NCBI RefSeq assembly: GCF_018308945.1
Contig: NZ_CP070501.1
Coordinates: forward strand, 992,001-1,056,000
Reading direction: 5' to 3'
Origin: Agrococcus sp. Marseille-Q4369
GTDB lineage: Bacteria; Actinomycetota; Actinomycetes; Actinomycetales; Microbacteriaceae
DNA: 64,000 nt
Below, in pieces: positions 58,743-64,000 of this stretch. The position numbers and the translations under genes were made by a program. The notes under the pieces are model-generated. The model ran no database searches, had not been told where the DNA came from, and saw only the letters and a program-made list of their open reading frames with translations. Numbering within the stretch: the stretch's first letter is position 1; each line of letters begins with the position of its first letter.

Positions 58743-59660
58743 ATGCACAAGCGATTCATCCGCGCGACGGCCGTCGCTGCCGTCGGAGCGCTGGCTCTGG
58801 CCGGCTGCGCGTCGAGCGGCTCCGAGGCGGAGGCGCCCGAGGGCGACGCCGCCGCGACGAGCGACCAGACCGACCTGACGATCGGCGTCTTCAACGGCTG
58901 GCCCGAGGGCGAGGCCGTCTCCTACCTGTGGGAGGCGATCCTCGAGGAGCAGGGCTACGACGTCGAGCTCGAGTACGCCGACGCGGGCCCCGTCTTCGCG
59001 GGCGTCGCGGGCGGCGACTACGACGTGACGCTCGACGGCTGGCTGCCGATGACCCACGCCGACTACATGACCGAGTTCGGCGACGACCTCGTCGACCTCG
59101 GCTCGTGGAACGACGACGCCGTGCTGACCCTCGCGGTCAACGAGGATGCGCCGATCACGTCGATCGCGGAGCTCGCCGACAACGCCGACGCGTTCGGCAA
59201 CCGCATCGTCGGCATCGAGCCGGGCGCGGGCCTCACCGGCGCGACGCAGGACAGCGTCATCCCGACCTACGGCCTCGAGGGCATGGAGTTCGTCACGTCG
59301 TCGACCCCCGCGATGCTCGCCGAGCTCAGCGGCGCGATCGACGCCGGCGAGAACATCGTCGTGACGCTGTGGCGCCCGCACTGGGCCTACGACGAGTTCG
59401 CGATCCGCGACCTCGAGGACCCGGAGGGCACGCTCGGCGCCGCCGAGGGCATCCACTCGATCGCCCGCACGGGCTTCGAGGAGGACTTCCCGCAGCTCAC
59501 CGCCTGGCTGCAGGCGTTCGAGATGGACTCGGAGCTGCTCTTCTCGCTCGAGAACGCGATGTTCAACAGCGATGCGTCGCAGAGCGACTACCCCGAGGTC
59601 GTCGCCACCTGGATCAGCGAGAACCAGGAGTACGTCGACTCGCTCACCGCGACCGAGTAG
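58743..59660 (+). CDS. proX: Glycine betaine-binding lipoprotein
   Basis: 305 residues. Signal peptide with lipobox LALAGC (about 17-22). OpuAC/ProX fold: LTIGVFNGWPEGEAVSYLWEAIL, VTLDGWLPMTHADYM and VVTLWRPHWAYDEF supply the tryptophans that cage the quaternary ammonium group. The product binds betaine, or a similar solute, and delivers it to the proW/proV complex. A strong hairpin at 59675 ends the operon. Confidence 0.92.
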   Translation: MHKRFIRATAVAAVGALALAGCASSGSEAEAPEGDAAATSDQTDLTIGVFNGWPEGEAVSYLWEAILEEQGYDVELEYADAGPVFAGVAGGDYDVTLDGWLPMTHADYMTEFGDDLVDLGSWNDDAVLTLAVNEDAPITSIAELADNADAFGNRIVGIEPGAGLTGATQDSVIPTYGLEGMEFVTSSTPAMLAELSGAIDAGENIVVTLWRPHWAYDEFAIRDLEDPEGTLGAAEGIHSIARTGFEEDFPQLTAWLQAFEMDSELLFSLENAMFNSDASQSDYPEVVATWISENQEYVDSLTATE

Positions 59661-59674
59661 TCGCGCGAGCACGC

Positions 59675-59709
59675 GAGGCCCCGCATCCAGGTGATGGATG
59701 CGGGGCCTC
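59675..59709 (+). terminator. Intrinsic terminator of the betaine ABC operon
   Basis: GAGGCCCCGCATCCA (59675-59689) pairs perfectly with TGGATGCGGGGCCTC (59695-59709) around the 5-nt loop GGTGA, 14 bp after the proX stop. Confidence 0.78.
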
Positions 59710-59726
59710 CGTCGTGCGGGCACCGC

Positions 59727-59809
59727 GTGTGGGCGGCCTCCCCTACGCTCCTCGCAACGAGGTCGGGAGTGGATGTGGGTGGCCCCATCTACCCTCCTCG
59801 CAAGGGAGG
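59727..59809 (+). repeat. Duplicated promoter-leader of the DUF222/HNH gene
   Basis: Two near-identical 36-37-nt copies (59727-59762 and 59773-59809), 46 bp apart, both reading GTGTGGG/ATGTGGG ... CTCCTCGCAA. Each has a TACNCT -10-like box (59744 and 59790) followed by a small hairpin from CTCCTCGCAA; the second contains the GGGAGG ribosome binding site. Confidence 0.65.
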
Positions 59810-59814
59810 CAGCG

Positions 59815-61070
59815 ATGTCGAGCACCGAGCGGGCAGGAGCGGCGGTCGAGGCCGCTCGCGCGCTGCTCGCGGATGCTCCGTCGTTCCCTCGAGCGTCGAC
59901 CGGCGAGATCGTCGAGATCCTCGGCTGTGTCGCCGAGCTGTCGCGGGTGACTGAGTCGCTGCAGGTGCGGCTGGCGCACGAGGTCGAGGAGCGCTCGCAG
60001 GGCCCGACCGACGAGCCGCTGTCGCTGGTGCTCGGCGCGCGGCACGCGAAGGAGGCGGTCGGGCGCGCGTTCGGCGTGCGGCCCGGTCGAGCGCTCGAGC
60101 TGCTCGTCATGGCCCGCGCGACCTCCGCCTCGCTCGGCCTCACCGGCGCCGAGATCGCCGCGAGGTACCCGGCCATCGCGGCCGCGCTCGCCGACGCGGA
60201 GCTGTCGTTCGCGCAAGCGCACGCGATCCTGACGACGCTCGATCCGGCCGCGGCCCGCGCGGATCTCGCGCAGCTCGCGCTCGCCGAGCAGACGCTCGTG
60301 CGGCACGCGACCGATCCGGCCATGCCGCTGCCGCCCGAGCAGCTGACGGTGCTCGCTCGCCGCTGCGTCGCGATCCTCGACCCCGACGGTGTGCTGCCGA
60401 ACGACGAGAAGCAGCGGGCGCTGCGGTCGCTGCGCATCCGGCAGCAGCCCGACGGGTCATGGCTGACGATCATCCGCTCCCCCGCCGAGGATGGCTCGAA
60501 GGTCAAGGCGTTCACGGATGCGTGGGGCGGCCCGCGCGTGAAGGTCGCCTTCCACGACGAGCGCTGCGCGAAGGGCGGCTGCGACGGCACCGACTGCGAC
60601 GCCGAGGGCTCGCTCGACGACCGCACCCCCGAGCAGAAGGCGCACGACGCGCTCATCGCCGCCGTGAGCGCGTACGCCGCCTCCGGCGACGCGCCGCTCG
60701 CCGGCGGCGAACCGCCCGTGCTGTTCCTCACCGGCACCGTCGAGGCCTACAGCGCGCACGTGCAGGGCCTCGCCAGCACCGATTGCACGCTCACGATCGA
60801 GCACACCGGCAGCCTCACCCCCATCCAGGGCATCGACCAGCTGCTCTGCTTCGCCGACACCCACACGCTGATCGTCGACGAGGACGGGCACCCGCTCTGG
60901 CTCGGCCGCGCGAAGCGCCTGTTCACGCGGGCGCAGAAGCGCGCGCTCGCCAAGCGCGACAAGGGCTGCCGCGTGCCCGGCTGCGGCATGCCCGTCGCCT
61001 GGTGCGAAGCGCACCACATCATCCCCTGGCAGCTCGGCGGCAAGACCGACATCGACAACGGCATCCTCGT
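59815..61070 (+). pseudogene. DUF222/HNH endonuclease, 5' part, split by an insertion sequence
   Basis: Residues 1-418 of a DUF222-HNH protein from ATG 59815 (GGGAGG seven bases upstream). The DUF222 region spans about 40-300; the HNH motif lies near the cut: CRVPGCGMPVAWCEAHHIIPWQLGG then IDNGILV. Frame is then lost into the IS. Joining 61070 to 62821 gives GILVCSYHHHEIHAG in frame (GTC codon across the join), 554 residues in all. Homologs are multi-copy nuclease-like genes in actinobacteria whose role is unknown. Confidence 0.9.
61067..61070. repeat. Left copy of the 4-bp target site duplication
   Basis: TCGT at 61067-61070, repeated at 62817-62820 right after the right end of the IS. Confidence 0.75.
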
Positions 61071-62816
61071 GAGGCTGTCGCGCGAATGTCGTCCGGGTCG
61101 ACGGCGACGGGTATCGGCAGTCGCTGCGAGCGCGCGGGGCGTGCCCGCCGGGCAGCTATGCCCCTGCGGTGCGCAGCTTCAGGAGGTTGTGTGCGGCGCA
61201 GATGAGGCGCCATTCGCTCTGGACTGCGTCGAGGCCTCGGCGGGTGAATCGTCGGTAGCCGAGGTTGCCCTTGATGTTGCCGAAGACCGGTTCAATCGTG
61301 TGCTGGCGCTGGGCGTAGAGGGCGGAGCCGCGTGGCTCGGCGAGCTTCTCGTCCATCACGGCCCTCGCGATCGACGGTTCGACGGCCTCGCCGCGGACGT
61401 GGGCGAGCATGGAGTTGATCCGGGTGCCTGAGACCATGAGCTCGCCGGCGGCTTCTCGCTTGTTGATCTCGCCGCGATTCAGGCGCTCGATCACGGGCAG
61501 CCATTCAGCCGGCGTCGGTTCCGCAGCGCGCCCAGCTCGAGGTCCGTCCTTGCCGAAGTAGCGCTTGGTCATGTCGCCGACCCACGTGTAGGAGACGCCG
61601 AGGATCTCGCCCGCCTTGCGCTGGGAGAGCTCGCCCCGGTTGACCTTCGCCAGCACTGACAGCTTGTGGTCGTCGGGTCGCTCGGCGCGGTGATCGGCGG
61701 GCTTCTTCGTCGCGATCAGCACCTCGGCGCCGACATCGGCGGTGCCGTTCGCGGCGGTCCAGTAGCCGGCGTCGGCGACGAACGTGCCGACCGGCTCGTC
61801 GTGGCCGGCGTCGGCGAGGTTCTCGGTGACCGCGGTCGCCATCGGCACGAAGTGCGGCTGGTCATTGGTGGTGACGGTGACCTCGGCGGCGACCACGATC
61901 TGGCCGCCCGCGGTCGCCGCGGTCTGCGCGTTGTAGCCCTGCATCGCGCCGCGCCCGGTGTTCGGGATGATCCGCGAGTGCGGGTCGGTGGTGTTCGCCC
62001 GTCGCGGCTTCGCCCGCCGCGCCGTGTCGGGCCGCGGTTTCGGGCCGGTCAGTTGCTTGCCTGAAGCGGCCTCCTTCCGCTCCCGCTCCGCGACCCGCGA
62101 CTCGTAGTCGCGCGCCTTCTCCCGCTCCAGCTCGTCCAGCGCGGCCCGAATCCGCTCGCGCCGGTCCCGGCCGCCGGACCATGCCGCGGGCAGCTCGTCG
62201 CCGCGGCGATCGCCGAACAGGGCGTCCTCGGCCGCGTCGGTCTGCTCCGCCTCGTCGAGGATCTCGGCGGCGAGATCCTCGCGCGAGCGGTTCGCGAAGA
62301 ACGACGCGTCCGCGGCGATCTTCGTCCCGTCGATCGCGATCATCCCCGCATCGACGATCCCCGCCTTCACGCAGAGCCCGAGCACCTGCCCGAACAGCGC
62401 CGCGATCGCCTCCTGGTGCCGGGATCGGAACCGCGCCAGCGTCGCGTGATCCGGCGTCTGGTTCACCGCCAGCACGCGGTAGGCGACGTCCTCGACCAGC
62501 TTCCGCTCGATGCGCCGAGAGGAGCGCTCGCCGGTGCAATAGGCGTAGAGCAACACGCCCAGCATCAGCGCCGGATCGTAGACCGCGCCGCCGCGACCAT
62601 CGGCCGGGTACGACGCGTAGAACGCTGTGAGATCGAGCTCCGCGACCGTGTCCAGCACGAAGAACGCGAGGTGGTCTTCAGGGAGCCAATCCCGCACCGA
62701 CGGCGGCATCAGGAACAGCTGATCGAGATCCCCAGAGCGCACGTTCACGGCCATGACCCATTCTCCCGCGACCCCTCCGCAGACCCACGCAGGCACGCCA
62801 TTCATGCGACAGCCTC
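61071..62816 (-). mobile_element. IS1182-type insertion sequence inside the DUF222/HNH gene
   Basis: 1746 bp bounded by inverted repeats GAGGCTGTCGC (left, 61071) and the reverse complement (right, 62795-62816), which agree at 19 of the first 22 positions. TCGT is duplicated on both sides. One transposase gene on the minus strand fills it. Because the host frame is rebuilt exactly on removal, the insertion looks recent. Confidence 0.9.
61156..62754 (-). CDS. IS1182-family transposase with two extra HTH-like segments
   Basis: 532 residues from ATG 62754. Opening RSGDLDQLFLMPPSVRDWLPEDHLAFF, then the DDE residues in IDGTKIAADASFFANRSR, in VADAGYW and in QHTIEPVFGNIKGNLGYRRF. Between the second Asp and the Glu are two helix-turn-helix-like segments that share NRGE-[LI]-x(2)-[RK] and AGE (about 355-385 and 425-455), not a usual part of the family as I know it. 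It cuts and joins the ends of the element. Confidence 0.88.
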   Translation of the reverse strand: MAVNVRSGDLDQLFLMPPSVRDWLPEDHLAFFVLDTVAELDLTAFYASYPADGRGGAVYDPALMLGVLLYAYCTGERSSRRIERKLVEDVAYRVLAVNQTPDHATLARFRSRHQEAIAALFGQVLGLCVKAGIVDAGMIAIDGTKIAADASFFANRSREDLAAEILDEAEQTDAAEDALFGDRRGDELPAAWSGGRDRRERIRAALDELEREKARDYESRVAERERKEAASGKQLTGPKPRPDTARRAKPRRANTTDPHSRIIPNTGRGAMQGYNAQTAATAGGQIVVAAEVTVTTNDQPHFVPMATAVTENLADAGHDEPVGTFVADAGYWTAANGTADVGAEVLIATKKPADHRAERPDDHKLSVLAKVNRGELSQRKAGEILGVSYTWVGDMTKRYFGKDGPRAGRAAEPTPAEWLPVIERLNRGEINKREAAGELMVSGTRINSMLAHVRGEAVEPSIARAVMDEKLAEPRGSALYAQRQHTIEPVFGNIKGNLGYRRFTRRGLDAVQSEWRLICAAHNLLKLRTAGA

Positions 62817-62820
62817 TCGT
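62817..62820. repeat. Right copy of the 4-bp target site duplication
   Basis: TCGT, the partner of 61067-61070. Confidence 0.75.
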
Positions 62821-63229
62821 CTGCAGCTACCACCACCACGAGATCCACGCCGGCCGACTGCGAGTCGAGCGAGCAGGACCGCGGCCCGGCCAATGGCGCA
62901 TCGTGCCCGAGCTCCAGCCCGCCCGCACCCGCACCGCGGCCCTTTCGTTCGCCGGCCTCTCGTTCGCGGGCCTGCAGACACCGCCCGAGCAGCCGCGAAG
63001 CCTCGAAGCAGCCGCACCGGCACCGCTCGCGGTGAAGCTGCCCGAGCTCCCCGAGCCCGGCGGCGAGCCGGCGGTCGAGCCATCCGCCCGACCACCTCGG
63101 CGCCGTCGACGCCCGCCCATGCTGACCGAGCGCCGCCTCCGCGCGCTGCTCGAGCGGCACGGTCGTGCTCGGGAGCATCGAGCACGCGCCGACGTCTTGC
63201 CGAGACCGGGGCTCGTGCTCCGCCGCTGA
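62821..63229 (+). pseudogene. DUF222/HNH endonuclease, 3' part, downstream of the IS
   Basis: Continues the host gene from the split GTC codon: C-S-YHHHEIHAG is the closing metal-binding part of the HNH domain, followed by a Pro/Arg/Ala-rich tail of about 110 residues to the TGA at 63227. It lacks any start and would not be expressed as a nuclease while the IS is present. Confidence 0.88.
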
Positions 63230-63237
63230 GCAGCGGT

Positions 63238-64000
63238 TCAGCCGGCGGCGACGGTCCCGTCGTGCGCCTCGATGTGGCGCAGGAACGCCTCGCGGAACCG
63301 CTCCGGCTCCTCGATGTGGGGCGAGTGGCCCGCCGTCTCGAAGACGACCTCCTCGTACGAGCCGCCCGCCGCGGCGTACTCGTCGAGCACTCGCCGCGTC
63401 TGCGCGATCATCGGCTGGGGCGGCGCCGCCTCCTCGCCCGGCCAGCCAGGAACGACGCCGTGCTTGCCGAGCGTGTTGAAGTCGAAGAACGACTCGTCCG
63501 AGACGATCGGGTCGTGCGCGCCACGCACCCACAGGATCGCAGGCTTGCGCTCGATGCCCACGATGCCGCTGAGGTCGAGGTGCACCGCCGACATCGTGTT
63601 GAGGATGCCGCGCGTGCCGGGCGCGAAGCCCGGCCACGACTCCGACGCGACCCCGTCGCCCGGCTGGTTGTCGAGCCCCGTCTTCGTCGAGAGCATCGAC
63701 TCGACCCAGAGGTCCTCGTGCTCGTCGGCGAAGCCGGGCGCGACGTAGCTCGAGCGGAAGACGCTCCGCGGGCTCGTCGGCGCCTCGTCGGTTGCGTCGC
63801 CCGCCTCGAGCCTCGCGACGAAGTCGGGGTTCGCTCCCCCGCCGCCGGTGCCCGCCGCATCCGGCGTGCAGCGCGAGCCGTCGAGCCGCGTGCCGAAGCC
63901 GTGCGGCGGCACGGGCGCCATGAGCGTCACCGAGCGGATGAGGTCGGGCCGGTCGAGCATGAGCTGCATGACGACGCCGCCGCCCATCGACCAGCTGAGC
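63238..64000 (-). CDS. Alpha/beta hydrolase, N-terminus beyond the window
   Basis: About 254 residues of the C-terminal part are visible. The nucleophile elbow SWSMGGGVVMQL at the edge (Ser in S-x-S-M-G) and the final His in ETAGHSPHIEEPERF belong to the alpha/beta hydrolase fold; the Asp is likely in GAHDPIVSD. Lid sequence between them is longer than usual (GSRCTPDAAGTGGGG...), and no substrate can be read. The gene continues past 64000; it converges with the split DUF222 gene, 8 bp apart. Confidence 0.82.
   Translation of the reverse strand, partial: LSWSMGGGVVMQLMLDRPDLIRSVTLMAPVPPHGFGTRLDGSRCTPDAAGTGGGGANPDFVARLEAGDATDEAPTSPRSVFRSSYVAPGFADEHEDLWVESMLSTKTGLDNQPGDGVASESWPGFAPGTRGILNTMSAVHLDLSGIVGIERKPAILWVRGAHDPIVSDESFFDFNTLGKHGVVPGWPGEEAAPPQPMIAQTRRVLDEYAAAGGSYEEVVFETAGHSPHIEEPERFREAFLRHIEAHDGTVAAG

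Noticed and set aside
62754-63229. Independent small plus-strand gene after the IS
   Set aside because: The frame starts inside the IS end; the coding part from 62821 is the 3' remainder of the split DUF222/HNH gene.
1-64000. PilQ secretin and PilP in the pilus operon
   Set aside because: No ORF with secretin or PilP features is present in or next to 1644-13382, which fits a monoderm cell.

Overview
The window is 64 kb of very GC-rich chromosome with actinobacterial features: GTG starts, ATGA/GTGA start-stop overlaps, and many genes whose start codon sits 6-7 nt behind a TANNNT -10 box (leaderless transcripts). Mycothiol-type glycosyltransferase, F420 synthesis genes, DUF222/HNH and DUF559 proteins, a RamB-type regulator beside GTP-dependent pckG, and TCTCGAYACG...CTCGACCAACGG intergenic repeats point to Micrococcales, most likely Microbacteriaceae. 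The genus cannot be fixed from the sequence alone.

Layout. 1-1604: edge gene, lipoprotein, small transglutaminase. 1644-13382: an 11-gene minus-strand type IV pilus operon (pilB-pilT-pilC-pilA, three minor-pilin-like genes, pilD, pilM-pilN-pilO). 13804-15265: two TetR regulators around a tRNA-Arg(CCG). 15278-18280: copper module (CsoR, CopZ-like chaperone, CopA ATPase) with two matching palindromic operators on the -10 boxes. 18387-20795: epoxide-hydrolase-like protein, then an ArsC-like pseudoenzyme, an AraC regulator and a VOC protein. 20882-24433: RamB-like regulator divergent from pckG. 24525-25678: a DUF559 nuclease-like gene bracketed by related palindromes. 25732-30785: PaiB-like protein, ECF sigma and putative anti-sigma, TPM-domain protein and PspA. 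30873-39276: MshA-like glycosyltransferase, small HExxH protein, amidase, DUF1648 protein, ung, peptidase E-like protein, class III aminotransferase and a broken nitrilase gene.

39494-49660 holds the F420 genes: a putative F420-0 ABC transporter with cofD on the plus strand, facing a minus-strand run coaD-cofE-moxR-DUF58-tgpA-cofC. 50196-56072: recG, rsmD, thiL, a DUF3515 lipoprotein, two small proteins and a DEDDh exonuclease. 56383-59660: glycine betaine/proline ABC transporter (ATPase with CBS pair, permease, binding lipoprotein). 59727-63229: a DUF222/HNH gene with duplicated leader, split by a 1746-bp IS1182-type element whose removal at a 4-bp duplication restores the frame exactly. The window ends in an alpha/beta hydrolase.

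How it fits together: the pilus block encodes assembly and retraction ATPases, platform, peptidase and pilins, consistent with retractable pili. The copper block is a self-contained sense/chaperone/export unit. The F420 genes supply most of the phospholactate-linking and glutamylation steps. The best candidates for something undescribed are the palindrome-flanked DUF559 gene, the active-site-dead ArsC-like protein, the coupled leader ORF before the mshA-like gene, and the monoderm pilus operon with an Ig/carboxypeptidase-regulatory-like minor pilin.
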